64,000 nucleotides of DNA, taken from NCBI RefSeq assembly GCF_009795885.1, contig NZ_WTEV01000012.1, positions 1 through 64,000 on the forward strand, read 5' to 3'. Within the stretch, counting starts at the first letter, position 1. Every line of letters begins with the position of its first letter. Positions 9,961 through 19,895 of the stretch are shown here, piece after piece. This DNA comes from Gilliamella sp. Pas-s25 (lineage in GTDB: Bacteria > Pseudomonadota > Gammaproteobacteria > Enterobacterales > Orbaceae). The position numbers and the translations under genes were made by a program. The notes beneath the pieces were generated by a model, which was not told where the DNA came from, made no database searches, and worked only from the letters and a program-made list of their open reading frames with translations.

Positions 9961-10512
9961 TTATTGACGCCAGTTACCATGAATTGGTCTTGCAAAATGA
10001 GCCAGCACTGCAATCATACACACTTCGATCGATGCTCCCCAATAGATATGACCTAGAATTTCACTCCAAAGCTCATAACCATTTAAATTCCATAACCAAC
10101 CAACCGTACCTTCCGCATCATAAGCAGGATGGCGGAAACCAAGCAATGGAATTAAAAAGCCGTGCATCACAACGGTAATAATAATGCCGTACAATGCCCC
10201 ATACCATAAGCGGATTTTGTTGCAATAATATGCACCTGCAACATAAACAAAGGCGAAAGCAAAACTAAATAACCAGTGATAAAGTGTCACTGCACCTAAA
10301 ACGCTTGCCCCTTGATAAATATAATCAAGCGAGTGGGAATTAATCCCAAGCCAACCAAGCCACGCATCAATATGTGCCGCTGGTGGCGAAATTTCGCCAG
10401 GTACGCGCGGAGGCATATTGACCTCTGAACCCCATTTTACTAATGAACTAAAAAATCCGCCAATAATGGTGGTCCATATAATAACTTGGCGATTTGTTTT
10501 ATTTCCAAACAT
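9961..10512 (-). CDS. YagU-family (DUF1440) inner membrane protein
   Basis: A 183-residue integral membrane protein. Family-like features are the early SSLVKWGSEVNMPPR segment, a HIDAWLGW region, transmembrane stretches near residues 10-30, 73-97 and 102-125, and a last segment around HIYWGASIEVCMIAVL. E. coli YagU has the same order (FVKWGAEVPLPPR, WLGL, EIFGHLVWFWSIE) and has been linked to acid resistance; the biochemical role is unknown. GGGAAACCC before the ATG may serve as the ribosome binding site. It stands alone, convergent with nothing obvious. Confidence 0.85.
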   Translation of the reverse strand: MFGNKTNRQVIIWTTIIGGFFSSLVKWGSEVNMPPRVPGEISPPAAHIDAWLGWLGINSHSLDYIYQGASVLGAVTLYHWLFSFAFAFVYVAGAYYCNKIRLWYGALYGIIITVVMHGFLIPLLGFRHPAYDAEGTVGWLWNLNGYELWSEILGHIYWGASIEVCMIAVLAHFARPIHGNWRQ

Positions 10513-10980
10513 ACTGGGTTTCCCATAGTTAAAATAAATACGTTGTAGGATTATACTCCACAGCAGTAGATAAAAGAAGAATAAATGGGATTGGCTGATT
10601 GTAAAAGTTATTGGAATGATTGGGGTGATTATTGATTAAAATAATCCTTGAAATCTTTATAATGCGTTTTATGCCACCTTTAGGCAAAGGTAATTTTCAA
10701 AGCAATTAGTCCATGTTGTCGAAAAATAATCGAGCATAACCACCAGGTAAATCTAGCTTAAATAAATCATTGAATGTGATTATTTATTATTAAAACGGTA
10801 TAGAATCCTGAATATTTTTTACAAAAAATGTAATTTGAAATGTGAATAGGTGGAGATGAAGCTGACCGAGCATGGTAAACGCTATATTGAAAGTGCGGAC
10901 GGTGTGTGTAGTATTGAGAAGCATGTATTATTGATTCAGAAAAGGATTTTTGTTTTCTTGGCATCAAACTAATTACTCCA

Positions 10981-11016
10981 GTAATTTTCTAAGTTAGTTT
11001 TGTACTAATTATGGGG
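10981..11016 (+). mobile_element. Orphan IS3-family right end (relic)
   Basis: Matches the right inverted repeat of the IS at 22916-24111 at 30 of 36 positions, including TTTTCTA, TGTACTAA and GGGG. No transposase or matching left end is nearby, so it is a leftover of a related, not identical, element. Confidence 0.65.
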
Positions 11017-11062
11017 CAAGGAAAGAGTGAGCCAAGCTAACTAGTTTTAAATTTATAGAGAT

Positions 11063-11090
11063 GCCTATTTTAATTGTATGTAAAATAGGC
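11063..11090 (-). terminator. Hairpin downstream of the RloC-like gene
   Basis: Perfect 10-bp stem GCCTATTTTA / TAAAATAGGC with an 8-base loop, 20 bases after the stop codon at 11110. The tract after it on the minus strand (ATCTCTATAAATTT) is only weakly T-rich. Confidence 0.45.
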
Positions 11091-11109
11091 TATTGGATTA
11101 TAGGAACAA

Positions 11110-13524
11110 TCATACTTCCATTGTCTTTGGATATAAAGTATCGTTTAATATTTCAATACCAATACTTTCTAACAATGCATTATATTGATTTTTATCCTCT
11201 TGAATTTTTTTAATTATTGAGATAGCAGATTTTTTCATTTCAGGCTGTTCTATAATAAGTTCACCTCTTTCTAAAACACCACACAGATGAGAGTATTCAT
11301 TATGTACTCTATCAGCTATAATTTCATAAATATCATTACCCCAAAAGTTTTTTAACATTTCGTCCGATTTATAAAATGGAGATGGATATTTGTAAAAAGT
11401 ATAAATTTCCAAAAATTTGCGAACATTATTACCAAAATTATAAAATAAAGTATAATTACTATCATCAATATTTTGTACTGTTGCACATTTATAGATTTGT
11501 TCAAATAAAAAATTAAATTCGGTTACAAATTTACTCAAGTACAAGGGCATACGCTTTATTGTCGAAATATGATCATGCCGTTGAATTAAATAGTAATTAC
11601 ATTTTCCATTGCTATCTTCTTCAATTCTTTTTAAATACTTTAAAAATTCTAAACTATGAGTTGAAATAAATAATTGCTTATATTTTTTATTTTTACAAAT
11701 TCTTTCCTGAATTAAAGAAAAAATAAAGAATATATGGTTACTATCTAAACTACAAATTGGATCATCTATCCAAATAATTGGATTTTTATCTTGCTCAAGA
11801 TCATCTTGTATTTTCGCCAAGAAATAACAAAAAGCAATAAGGCTACACTCTCCTTCACTTAAATTATGTGCTTTAATACCATTTCGCTTAATTTCAAATT
11901 TGATTATTTTATTTTGATAATCACCTATTTGTATTGCTTCTAGACTCAAAGCATTATGACCAAAATCATGTTGTAGTATTTCATTAATACGATTACAAGC
12001 TTGTCGTTCAGATTTCAGTTTATTTTCTTCTAACTTAATTTCATTAAGAATGCGCTCCTTTTGTTGTTTGTATAATTTTAATTCATTTTCTAGTGGTAAA
12101 ATAGCAGCATTCAGCTTTTCTATTTCAGCTAATTTATCGATATAATTGATATCTTTTAAAAAATTATAAACATTATCTAAGCGTAGCTGATCTCTAGCTA
12201 CTTTTTTCTGACTATTTAAATTGGTTGTTAATTCAATATGCTTTTGTCTAATTTCTTCAATCTGTTCTAGTTTTTTTGTTATTGCTTCAGAGTAGTCCGC
12301 TGGCGGTGAAAATTCCATCACACTAAATAACTGTTCTTGCTTGCTCGTTAAGTAAGATATAAGAGTATCAAATGATTGGACTTGGTTTTGTAAAAGTTTT
12401 GAGAGTTCTGCTTTTAATTCATTTAACTCAGGATGAAAATTTTCATAAAAGGTATTTACATCGATATTAACGGTCATAGACGCTTTTTCTTTTTCCAAAT
12501 ATGCAATACCATTTACAATACGTTTTTTTAATTTTTTTAATTCTTCATCAAAGTGATTACGTAAAGCATCTAAACGCTCGGTAGTAATACTATTCGAGCA
12601 AAAGGCGCATGTATTTCTTTTTTCATGATAATGCATCCCATCTTCTACCCATTTATTAAGATGGCCATTACCAACCAATTCATCTATTTTTCTCGATTTG
12701 CCAATTTGGGTGTTGAGTATATCTTCGACTGATTTAATTATGGTTTGGTAATTGATTGTAAAAGAAGGTATCTTATTAGGAGCTTCTTTTTCTACCTGTA
12801 AAATAAGTTTTTCATATGAATATCTTTGAATTTTATCTAATACTTCATAAGTTGATTTTAAAACTTTAGGAATATCTTTGTCTTTTAGCTTTTTAACATT
12901 ATAATTTTGATCGCCGTATTTTTCAGGTTGCTTTCTTATTGAGTCTTGTCCTTTTGTAGCCCTATTAGAAAGTAATCCTTCGAATTCTGTTAGTTTCTTG
13001 GTATAAATATCCTTTGCCTTGTTTAATTTTTTTTGTTTTTCTTTAATGGATAAATATATTCCTGTTTCAGCATCTAGCTTATCTGTACCGAGTTGATTGT
13101 TTAATTCTTGAATACAATTCAAAACTTTTTGGTTATCGTGACCTAAAGTAACCGAAAATGATTCAATATATTGTGAATCATCATAAATAAATTTTAAATT
13201 TTCTTTAATAAAATCAGAATTATAAACATAAATTGGATAAGAAAAAGAATCAAGCTCAGATTGTTTAATAGTATCATTATTTTCTAAACAAATTTCAAAA
13301 TCAGGGTTTTCATATTTACTAGAAATATGTTTAGTTTCCAATGCTCTTAATATTTTAGAAAGACTTGTTTTTCCAGAATAATTTCTACCATAAAAAATAT
13401 TAATCTTTTTAAAATTATATATTTGATTTTTATTATTTTCATTCTTATAAGCTAATTCAGTATCCCATTCAAAATTTTGAAAAATACCAAAATTTCCGAT
13501 TCTTTTTATCTTTAAAATTTTCAC
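11110..13524 (-). CDS. RloC/PrrC-like anticodon nuclease with zinc hook
   Basis: Predicted abortive-infection tRNA anticodon nuclease. Coordinates of motifs are counted from TTG 13551, the upstream limit of the frame. Walker A YGRNYSGKT has K61, the hook CAFC is C315/C318, signature LSEGE is 564-568, Walker B has D596-D597. The flanks of the hook are long coiled coil, giving an SMC/Rad50-like ATPase. The C-terminus shows R711 and E715 in RKFLE and H755 in NEYSH, matching the Arg-x3-Glu...His nuclease triad of PrrC and RloC. I place the start at GTG 13524 (VKILKIKRIGNFG), ten bases after AAGGA; ATG 13548 is possible. RloC genes are often linked to type I restriction, and one lies 7 kb away here. 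A plain AAA_13 ATPase is the alternative. Confidence 0.8.
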   Translation of the reverse strand: MKILKIKRIGNFGIFQNFEWDTELAYKNENNKNQIYNFKKINIFYGRNYSGKTSLSKILRALETKHISSKYENPDFEICLENNDTIKQSELDSFSYPIYVYNSDFIKENLKFIYDDSQYIESFSVTLGHDNQKVLNCIQELNNQLGTDKLDAETGIYLSIKEKQKKLNKAKDIYTKKLTEFEGLLSNRATKGQDSIRKQPEKYGDQNYNVKKLKDKDIPKVLKSTYEVLDKIQRYSYEKLILQVEKEAPNKIPSFTINYQTIIKSVEDILNTQIGKSRKIDELVGNGHLNKWVEDGMHYHEKRNTCAFCSNSITTERLDALRNHFDEELKKLKKRIVNGIAYLEKEKASMTVNIDVNTFYENFHPELNELKAELSKLLQNQVQSFDTLISYLTSKQEQLFSVMEFSPPADYSEAITKKLEQIEEIRQKHIELTTNLNSQKKVARDQLRLDNVYNFLKDINYIDKLAEIEKLNAAILPLENELKLYKQQKERILNEIKLEENKLKSERQACNRINEILQHDFGHNALSLEAIQIGDYQNKIIKFEIKRNGIKAHNLSEGECSLIAFCYFLAKIQDDLEQDKNPIIWIDDPICSLDSNHIFFIFSLIQERICKNKKYKQLFISTHSLEFLKYLKRIEEDSNGKCNYYLIQRHDHISTIKRMPLYLSKFVTEFNFLFEQIYKCATVQNIDDSNYTLFYNFGNNVRKFLEIYTFYKYPSPFYKSDEMLKNFWGNDIYEIIADRVHNEYSHLCGVLERGELIIEQPEMKKSAISIIKKIQEDKNQYNALLESIGIEILNDTLYPKTMEV

Positions 13525-13778
13525 TATATTTTTATCCTTATATAACATCAAATGAGTTTTTTGAACAACGATATAATTGTTTCAAAAAAAATATTAAATA
13601 ATTATTATTTTTATAGATTTGCCTTATAGACATAATTTCTAATCATCAACTAAAGGAAAGTGGTGAAAAAACAATCTTCTCCTTAATCTATTACAATACC
13701 AATTAACGGTCAATATGTTATTTATTCAATGTAAAAGGGGATTTATTATTAGTCTGAGAGCTCAGGATTATTAGGAAT

Positions 13779-14000
13779 ATGCAAAATATCCTTAATTGGA
13801 AAAAGATAAAAAATGGTTTCATTCCGCAGACGTTACACACCAATTTTGATCAGTTTTTATATGAGCTAACGCAATTAGATCTATATATGCCAACGCATTA
13901 TGAACTTTGCCCTACCAAAAAAACCCCTCAAAAAATAAAAAACAATCACCTGTATTTATTTACAGTGTTTTTACTGCTATACTGCCAATATTATAACTAG
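13779..14000 (+). CDS. Small ORF of uncertain reality before recN
   Basis: A 73-codon frame with AGGA two bases before the ATG. The product has no recognised domain; its last third (NNHLYLFTVFLLLYCQYY) is hydrophobic and is encoded by AT-rich DNA that includes the LexA box of recN. That overlap argues against it being a real gene, but a small or degraded protein cannot be excluded. Confidence 0.2.
   Translation: MQNILNWKKIKNGFIPQTLHTNFDQFLYELTQLDLYMPTHYELCPTKKTPQKIKNNHLYLFTVFLLLYCQYYN
13950..13965. promoter_or_regulatory. LexA (SOS) box upstream of recN
   Basis: CTGTATTTATTTACAG fits the LexA consensus CTGT-N8-ACAG with an AT-only centre. It lies 54 bases before recN, a well-known SOS gene, so recN is probably repressed by LexA and induced by DNA damage. 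Confidence 0.8.
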
Positions 14001-14019
14001 CCTTATGTATTAATTTATT

Positions 14020-15681
14020 ATGATAACTCAACTAACTATTAATAATTTTGCTATTGTGGATCAGCTTCTTGTTGACTTTACTACGGGGATGACCGCTATT
14101 ACGGGTGAAACGGGCGCGGGGAAATCGATTGCTATTGATGCATTAGGATTATGTTTGGGTAATCGTTCTGATGCCTCATCTATTCGGCATGGGGCTGATC
14201 GTGTTGATATTTCTGCAAGCTTTGTGCTGGATGATACGCCGGCTGCATTTGCGTGGCTAAGTGAAAACCAACTTGATGAAGGAAATGAATGCATTTTACG
14301 CCGAGTGATTAATCAAGATGGACGTTCTAAAGCATTTATTAATGGTCGTGCGGTACCTATTTCGCAATTAAAAGATGTGGGGCAAATGTTGATTCAAATT
14401 CATGGGCAACATGAACATCAGCGCCTGTTACGCAGTGATTATCAACAGTTGTTACTAAATCATTATATGAATGAACCTACGTTGCTTGCCCAAATGCAAC
14501 AAGCCTATAAACAGTGGAAAGCAGCAACACGAGCTTACCAGCAATACGAAACTACACGACAAGAACGTGATGCGCATATGCAGCTTTTACAATATCAGCT
14601 AAAAGAGTTAAATGAATTTTCGCCAATTGTGGGTGAATATCAACAAATTGACGAAGAATACAAACGATTATCCAACAGTGAACAATTAATCAATTTGAGC
14701 CAACAATCTGTGATGTTGTTAGATGAAGCGGATGAATATAACGTCAGTAATTTGCTCAGTAGCGTTAAAAATAGTGTTCAAGAATTGGTTGAGCTTGATC
14801 CAACTTTACATAATGTGTGCAACATGCTTGAAGAGGCTTCCATTCAGATTAAAGAAGCTAGCTACGAACTTCGTCACTATAGTGAACGTTTAGAGATTGA
14901 TCCGGCGCGCGTTATGCAGCTTGAACAGCGATTATCTAAACAAATTGCTTTAGCGCGAAAGCACCATGTCGCTCCCGAAGCATTACCCGATTTGCATCAG
15001 ACCTTGTTAGCTGAATTTAAACAGATCAATCAGCAAGATGAACAAAGCGAACAACTTAAAACTGATATTAGTAAATACCATCAAATTGCGATCGACATTG
15101 CGGCTAAATTGCATCAAAAAAGGGTCTCAATAAGTAAAACCTTAGCCAAAAAAGTGACCACCATTATGCATGAACTATCTATGCCAAATGGGCAATTTAG
15201 TATCGATATCGCTTTTGACGAAAATCGATTAAATGAAGATGGCGCCGATCAAGTCATCTTTTTAGTCAGCACCAACGCTGGTCAAAATCCACAACCGCTT
15301 GCTAAAGTGGCATCTGGCGGTGAATTATCACGTATTGCCTTAGCCATTCAAGTTTTAACGGCGCAAAAAATGGATACTCCTGCTTTAATTTTTGATGAAA
15401 TTGATGTCGGTATTAGTGGTCCAACTGCCGCTAAAGTGGGGCAGCTATTAAGACAGCTTGGACAATCAACCCAAGTAATTACCGTCACACACTTACCACA
15501 AGTGGCAGGGCAAGCAAATCAGCACTATTTTGTTAGTAAACAAACAGATAGCAAACAAACCTCAACCGATATGCAAAAATTGGATAAAAATGGTCGGTTA
15601 AATGAGTTAGCCAGATTATTAGGGGGTGATAAAATTACAGATGCAACATTAGCCAATGCGAAAGAGCTACTTATTATCTAA
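14020..15681 (+). CDS. recN: DNA repair ATPase RecN
   Basis: SMC-like ATPase that acts in double-strand break repair by recombination. The 553 residues match the family. The N-terminus reads [12 protein letters not shown] with Walker A GETGAGKS, followed by GRAVPIS and IHGQHEHQ. A central coiled coil spans roughly residues 150-370. The C-terminal lobe has signature [12 protein letters not shown], Walker [14 protein letters not shown] and the family's final LARLLGG. A LexA box lies upstream. No good ribosome binding site precedes the ATG, as is common for tightly regulated SOS genes. coaBC follows on the same strand. Confidence 0.97.
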   Translation: MITQLTINNFAIVDQLLVDFTTGMTAITGETGAGKSIAIDALGLCLGNRSDASSIRHGADRVDISASFVLDDTPAAFAWLSENQLDEGNECILRRVINQDGRSKAFINGRAVPISQLKDVGQMLIQIHGQHEHQRLLRSDYQQLLLNHYMNEPTLLAQMQQAYKQWKAATRAYQQYETTRQERDAHMQLLQYQLKELNEFSPIVGEYQQIDEEYKRLSNSEQLINLSQQSVMLLDEADEYNVSNLLSSVKNSVQELVELDPTLHNVCNMLEEASIQIKEASYELRHYSERLEIDPARVMQLEQRLSKQIALARKHHVAPEALPDLHQTLLAEFKQINQQDEQSEQLKTDISKYHQIAIDIAAKLHQKRVSISKTLAKKVTTIMHELSMPNGQFSIDIAFDENRLNEDGADQVIFLVSTNAGQNPQPLAKVASGGELSRIALAIQVLTAQKMDTPALIFDEIDVGISGPTAAKVGQLLRQLGQSTQVITVTHLPQVAGQANQHYFVSKQTDSKQTSTDMQKLDKNGRLNELARLLGGDKITDATLANAKELLII

Positions 15682-15732
15682 CTGAATTGTGGTAATATAG
15701 CGCTTTCATCTTGATGTGAAGGAAGCTTGATC

Positions 15733-16959
15733 ATGAGTCTATCGGGTAAACATATTTTGTTAGGCATTACAGGTGGCATTGCTGCATATAAATGCCCCGA
15801 TCTTGTTCGCCATTTAAAAAAAGCCGGTGCGCAAGTGCATGTTGTTCTGACTGATTCAGCTAGCCATTTTGTGACTAAAATGACCCTGCAAGCTGTTTCT
15901 GGCAATCAAGTATCAAGTGATCTCTTTGATCCATCAGCCGAGCTTTCTATGAGTCATATTGAACTTGCTAAATGGGCTGATTTAGTCTTAATTGCACCCG
16001 CAACCGCCAATATTATTGCCAAAATGGCTAACGGCATTGCTGATGACTTGTTATCAACCATTTGCTTAGCCACGCCAGCACCAATAGCCATTGCTCCAGC
16101 AATGAATCAACAAATGTATAAAGCAGTGGCAACTCAACATAATTTATCAGTATTAGCCTCAAGAAATACTTTAATTTTAGGACCAGATAACGGGTTCCAA
16201 GCCTGTGGTGATATTGGACCAGGACGTATGCTTGAGCCACACGCAATTGTTGAAGAAATTGCACACTATTTTAAAGCAACTTCAGCGCTTTCAGACATAT
16301 CCATTACCATTACAGCAGGCCCAACGATCGAAGAAATCGATCCAGTTCGTTACATTAGTAATTACAGTTCAGGAAAAATGGGCTTTGCAATTGCAAGCGC
16401 GGCAGCGCAAATGGGGGCTACCGTTACATTAATTAGTGGACCAGTCCATTTAGATACGCCAAATGGTGTCAACCGAATTGACGTTAAAAGCGCTAAACAG
16501 ATGTATGATGAAGCATTAAATTGTGCGCAAAAATCAACTATTTTTATTTCGTGCGCAGCGGTTGCTGATTATCATGCCAAAACAGTTGCGACACAAAAAA
16601 TCAAAAAAACCAGCGATAACGATGAACTTATTATTGAATTAGTGAAAAACCCCGATATTGTCGCAAGTGTCGCAGCACTAAAAACGCATCGCCCATTTGT
16701 AGTAGGATTTGCAGCTGAAACCAATAATGTTAAAGCTTATGCACTAAAAAAATTAACAACAAAAAACTTAGATTTAATTTGCGCTAATGATGTTTCAGAC
16801 AAAACCATCGGCTTTAATTCTGATCAAAATACATTAACGCTATATTGGCAAAATGGTGAGCAAACGTTACCATTAAGCAGTAAACAACAATTAGCAACAC
16901 AGTTACTTCAAGCTGTTATAACACGATATAAAGCGAGTCATGATGAAAAGAAAAATTGA
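15733..16959 (+). CDS. coaBC: Bifunctional CoaBC (PPC synthetase/decarboxylase)
   Basis: Makes 4'-phosphopantetheine in coenzyme A synthesis: CoaB joins cysteine to 4'-phosphopantothenate with CTP, and CoaC decarboxylates the product with FMN. The N-terminal flavoprotein part shows [10 protein letters not shown], the conserved HIELAKWAD with its active-site His, [18 protein letters not shown] and PAMNQQMY. The synthetase half begins near residue 185 with [25 protein letters not shown] and has KIKK and LVKNPDI. ATG 15733 is chosen because GGAAG sits 8 bases upstream; a TTG two codons earlier is less likely. dut starts inside its last 20 bases. Confidence 0.97.
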   Translation: MSLSGKHILLGITGGIAAYKCPDLVRHLKKAGAQVHVVLTDSASHFVTKMTLQAVSGNQVSSDLFDPSAELSMSHIELAKWADLVLIAPATANIIAKMANGIADDLLSTICLATPAPIAIAPAMNQQMYKAVATQHNLSVLASRNTLILGPDNGFQACGDIGPGRMLEPHAIVEEIAHYFKATSALSDISITITAGPTIEEIDPVRYISNYSSGKMGFAIASAAAQMGATVTLISGPVHLDTPNGVNRIDVKSAKQMYDEALNCAQKSTIFISCAAVADYHAKTVATQKIKKTSDNDELIIELVKNPDIVASVAALKTHRPFVVGFAAETNNVKAYALKKLTTKNLDLICANDVSDKTIGFNSDQNTLTLYWQNGEQTLPLSSKQQLATQLLQAVITRYKASHDEKKN

Positions 16960-17401
16960 TATAAAAGTATTAGATAAACGTTTGGGTAATGAATTTCCAA
17001 TCCCTACCTATGCAACCGCAGGATCGGCTGGTATTGATTTACGCGCGATGTTTGATAAAACCACAGAAATCAAACCCGGCGAAACTATCTTAACGCCGAC
17101 GGGCTTATCAATGCATATTGCCGATCCTAGTTTGGCTGCCTTAGTATTACCTCGTTCAGGGCTGGGTTCAAAAAATGGTATTGTGCTTGGTAATTTGGTT
17201 GGTTTAATCGATTCTGATTATCAAGGCCAATTATTTGTTCCTGTTTGGAATCGTAGCCAAACCCCTTTTGTTATTGAAGCTGGCGATCGAATTGCCCAAT
17301 TAATTATTGTTCCGGTTGTACAAGCCGAATTTAACATTGTTGATGAATTTGTTGAGTCAGCGCGTGGAGAAGGTGGATTTGGACATTCGGGTAAAAAATG
17401 A
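16940..17401 (+). CDS. dut: dUTP pyrophosphatase Dut
   Basis: Homotrimeric enzyme that hydrolyses dUTP to dUMP and pyrophosphate, keeping uracil out of DNA and feeding thymidylate synthesis. All five family motifs are in order: [34 protein letters not shown] and the C-terminal [10 protein letters not shown]. Length of 153 residues is normal. The gene overlaps the end of coaBC by 20 bases and the start of slmA by 4 (ATGA), so translation of the three genes is probably coupled. Confidence 0.98.
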   Translation: MMKRKIDIKVLDKRLGNEFPIPTYATAGSAGIDLRAMFDKTTEIKPGETILTPTGLSMHIADPSLAALVLPRSGLGSKNGIVLGNLVGLIDSDYQGQLFVPVWNRSQTPFVIEAGDRIAQLIIVPVVQAEFNIVDEFVESARGEGGFGHSGKK

Positions 17402-17991
17402 CTGTGAGTAGCAAAAATAAAAATCGTAAAGAAGATATCTTACAAGCTTTGGCAAAAATGCTTGAATCTAATGAAGGTACTCAACGAATTACGACAGCCA
17501 AATTAGCCGCAACAGTAGGTGTGTCTGAAGCAGCACTATATCGACATTTTCCAAGCAAAACAAAAATGTTTGAAAGTTTAATTGTCTATATTGAAGATAT
17601 TTTGTTGTCGCGCATTAATGTGATTATTCAAGATGAGCCTAATACTTTTACGCGTTTACAACTTATTCTTGCATTGATATTAGGCTTTTCTGAAAAAAAC
17701 CCGGGATTAACCAGAATTATGACCGGTCATGCATTAATGTTTGAGCAAGAACAGTTACAAGAGCGGATTAGCCAACTATTTGAACGCATTGAAACTCAAA
17801 TTAAACAAGTTTTACGTGAACGAAAAATTCGTGAGGGAGTGGCATTTATAACAGACGAACGCATTTTATCTAGCCAGTTATTAGCTTATTGTGAAGGTAT
17901 GATGGCGCGTTATTCTCGTTCAGGTTTTAAATATCTACCAACCACTAATTTTGATACACGTTGGACTTTATTAGTTAAACAACTGGTTTAG
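17398..17991 (+). CDS. slmA: Nucleoid occlusion factor SlmA (TetR fold)
   Basis: DNA-binding protein that blocks FtsZ ring assembly over the nucleoid. The TetR-type helix-turn-helix is at about residues 30-55 ([23 protein letters not shown]), and the C-terminal dimer and FtsZ-binding half includes [13 protein letters not shown] and [12 protein letters not shown], both typical of SlmA. The 197 residues match the E. coli protein at 198. The start overlaps dut by 4 bases, the same coaBC-dut-slmA order as in enterobacteria. Confidence 0.96.
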   Translation: MTVSSKNKNRKEDILQALAKMLESNEGTQRITTAKLAATVGVSEAALYRHFPSKTKMFESLIVYIEDILLSRINVIIQDEPNTFTRLQLILALILGFSEKNPGLTRIMTGHALMFEQEQLQERISQLFERIETQIKQVLRERKIREGVAFITDERILSSQLLAYCEGMMARYSRSGFKYLPTTNFDTRWTLLVKQLV

Positions 17992-18052
17992 CCAATTTTG
18001 CACTAAAACACATTAACAGAAATTTCTATTCCCTATTACCGAGGATAATAAG

Positions 18053-18886
18053 ATGAATTTTGAAGATTTCTTAAATCATACCCTTACCTTTATCAAACGA
18101 TATGATGGGGTTGTATTTAGCTATATCGCTCATTTCTGCTTTGCTATTCTTATTTTTGTTATTGGTAGAACGATTGCTAGATTTATTAGTAATCAATTAA
18201 AACGTATACTATTTAACCGACACGTTGATCCGACCGTTGTTAAATTTGTCAGTGCTTTGTCTTATTATGCCTTCATTGTCATAACATTAGTGGCGGTTTT
18301 AGGGCAATTAGGCGTACAAACGGCCTCGATTGTTGCTGTTATTGGTGCCGCTGGTTTAGCGATTGGTTTGGCATTACAAGGTTCGCTATCTAACTTTGCC
18401 GCTGGGGTTATTTTAATTATTTTTCGTCCATTTAAAGTTGGTGAAACTGTTGTCATCAATAGCCAGCAAGGCGTTATTGATTCTATACAAATTTTTTCAA
18501 CCTCTATTGTTACCCCAACGAATGAACTTGTTGTGATCCCGAATAGTCAGGTAGTGAGTGCCAACATTATTAACTATACACGTTTACCTGAAAGACGTTT
18601 AGATTTAGTGATTAATGTGGGATATAATTCAGATATTCAAAAAGTTTATCAAGTGTTAAAACAAGCCGTTGATAAAACTAATAATATATTAACCACCAAA
18701 GAGCCAACCATTCGATTAGATGTGTTAGATGCTTCCTCAATGAATTTTAATGTTTTAGTTTGGACATTAAATGAAAATTATGGTGTAGTGAAAGGCGAGC
18801 TGCTTGAAAATATCAAAAATGGATTAACTGCAAATAATATTAATATTCCATATCCAACCATGGATGTAAACCTTAATACTAAGTAG
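18053..18886 (+). CDS. mscS: Small-conductance mechanosensitive channel MscS
   Basis: Heptameric inner-membrane channel that opens under membrane tension and releases solutes during osmotic downshock. Three transmembrane helices are visible at about 22-45, 65-85 and 92-120; the third is the pore helix with the Gly/Ala pattern GAAGLAIGLALQGSLSNFAAG. The cytoplasmic beta domain has FKVGETV, VVIPNSQV and a C-terminal YPTMDVN. The 277 residues fit MscS (286 in E. coli). GAGG lies before the ATG. A bidirectional terminator separates it from cysE. Confidence 0.95.
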   Translation: MNFEDFLNHTLTFIKRYDGVVFSYIAHFCFAILIFVIGRTIARFISNQLKRILFNRHVDPTVVKFVSALSYYAFIVITLVAVLGQLGVQTASIVAVIGAAGLAIGLALQGSLSNFAAGVILIIFRPFKVGETVVINSQQGVIDSIQIFSTSIVTPTNELVVIPNSQVVSANIINYTRLPERRLDLVINVGYNSDIQKVYQVLKQAVDKTNNILTTKEPTIRLDVLDASSMNFNVLVWTLNENYGVVKGELLENIKNGLTANNINIPYPTMDVNLNTK

Positions 18887-18897
18887 CCATTTATAAA

Positions 18898-18930
18898 AAC
18901 TCCATTGCTCCCTTTCAATGGAGTTTTATT
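18898..18930. terminator. Bidirectional terminator between mscS and cysE
   Basis: Perfect 10-bp stem AACTCCATTG / CAATGGAGTT with an 8-base loop. TTATTTAT follows on the plus strand and TTTTTATAAAT on the minus strand, so it can stop both convergent genes. Confidence 0.85.
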
Positions 18931-18946
18931 TATCATTTGCTAGTGA

Positions 18947-19819
18947 TTAAAGATCTTGATCCATATTTAAAGCTGGCTTATCGCAATCAGGACAACCCAC
19001 TACTTTTGCTGGCACGCCGGCAACGGTGGTATGTGGTGGCACAGGATCTAACACAACTGAACCCGCACCAATTTTAGCGCCTTGACCTATTTCAATATTA
19101 CCTAAAATCGTGGAATGGGCACCAATCATTACTCCCTCACGAATTTTTGGGTGGCGATCGCCATTTTGTTTACCCGTGCCACCTAAGGTGACGGATTGCA
19201 AAATAGAAACATCGTTTTCAATTACCACCGTTTCACCAATTACAATGCCGGTTGCATGATCAAACATCACCCCGCAGCCAATTTTTGCCGCAGGGTGAAT
19301 ATCTACCCCAAACACTATTGCAATCTGACTTTGTAAAAAAATCGCCAACGATTTACGGTTTTGCAGCCAAAGCCAATGTGCAATTCGATAAGCTTGTAGT
19401 GATAAAAACCCTTTATAATAAAGCAGTGGTGTTGAGTAATAATGAGTTGCTGGATCGCGAATATAAACAGCTAGAATATCGTTTATGGCGGACTGAATAA
19501 TATTTTCATCAGCTTTATACGCTTGCCGAGCAATTTCGCGAATTTCAATAGCTGGCATAACCTGAGAGACAAGCTTATTAGCTAAAATATAGCTTAAAGC
19601 ACTCCCCAGATCTTTATGATTGAGTAAAGTTGCATGGAAATAGCTAGCTAACATCGGTTCGCTTTCAACTAGCGCTGAGGCCTCTTGGCGAATGGCTTGC
19701 CATAACATATCGGGTTTAACAACTACTTTTGCATCGTTCACGACACGTTCCTGTATACAATAACTAAACTTGCTAATATTGTTTCGTAAACTTAACCTAG
19801 AAGCAAGTTTTGTATTCAT
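18947..19819 (-). CDS. cysE: Serine O-acetyltransferase CysE
   Basis: Acetylates L-serine with acetyl-CoA, the first step of cysteine synthesis; normally inhibited by cysteine. It has the helical N-terminal domain (SEPMLASYFHATLL, LGSALSYILANK) and the left-handed beta-helix hexapeptide repeats starting at VDIHPAAKIG. The catalytic His of FDHATGIVIGET is H188, equal to E. coli H158, so the protein has about 30 extra N-terminal residues. No better start codon is visible inside them, but an internal start is possible. The C-terminus ends MDQDL, shorter than E. coli, and lacks a clear terminal Ile for CysK binding. Confidence 0.95.
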   Translation of the reverse strand: MNTKLASRLSLRNNISKFSYCIQERVVNDAKVVVKPDMLWQAIRQEASALVESEPMLASYFHATLLNHKDLGSALSYILANKLVSQVMPAIEIREIARQAYKADENIIQSAINDILAVYIRDPATHYYSTPLLYYKGFLSLQAYRIAHWLWLQNRKSLAIFLQSQIAIVFGVDIHPAAKIGCGVMFDHATGIVIGETVVIENDVSILQSVTLGGTGKQNGDRHPKIREGVMIGAHSTILGNIEIGQGAKIGAGSVVLDPVPPHTTVAGVPAKVVGCPDCDKPALNMDQDL

Positions 19820-19840
19820 TTATTATCAAGTTAAAAGGCA

Positions 19841-19868
19841 AATGGAAACAATATGTTTCCATTTTTTT
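19841..19868. terminator. Terminator between cscB and cysE
   Basis: Stem AATGGAAAC / GTTTCCATT with a 5-base loop. Seven Ts follow on the plus strand; on the minus strand, where cscB ends 28 bases earlier, the stem is followed by TGCCTTTTAAC. It probably ends cscB. Confidence 0.6.
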
Positions 19869-19895
19869 ATCACTGTTAGCACGAATTTAAGATTA

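Larger units (their letters stand above)
10513..11109. other. Long intergenic region with IS end relic
   Basis: About 600 bases. No convincing gene is seen. It holds an orphan IS end (10981-11016) and a hairpin (11063-11090). A 38-codon reading frame at 10856-10972 (MKLTEHGKRYIESADG...) has AGGTGG just upstream and could be a small protein or a gene fragment, but I cannot assign it. Confidence 0.4.

Noticed and set aside
9945-10178. 77-codon frame on the plus strand
   Set aside because: It lies antisense within the YagU-family gene, which has clear family motifs.
10767-10967. 66-codon frame on the minus strand
   Set aside because: No domain or ribosome binding site and an amino acid mix typical of noncoding DNA.
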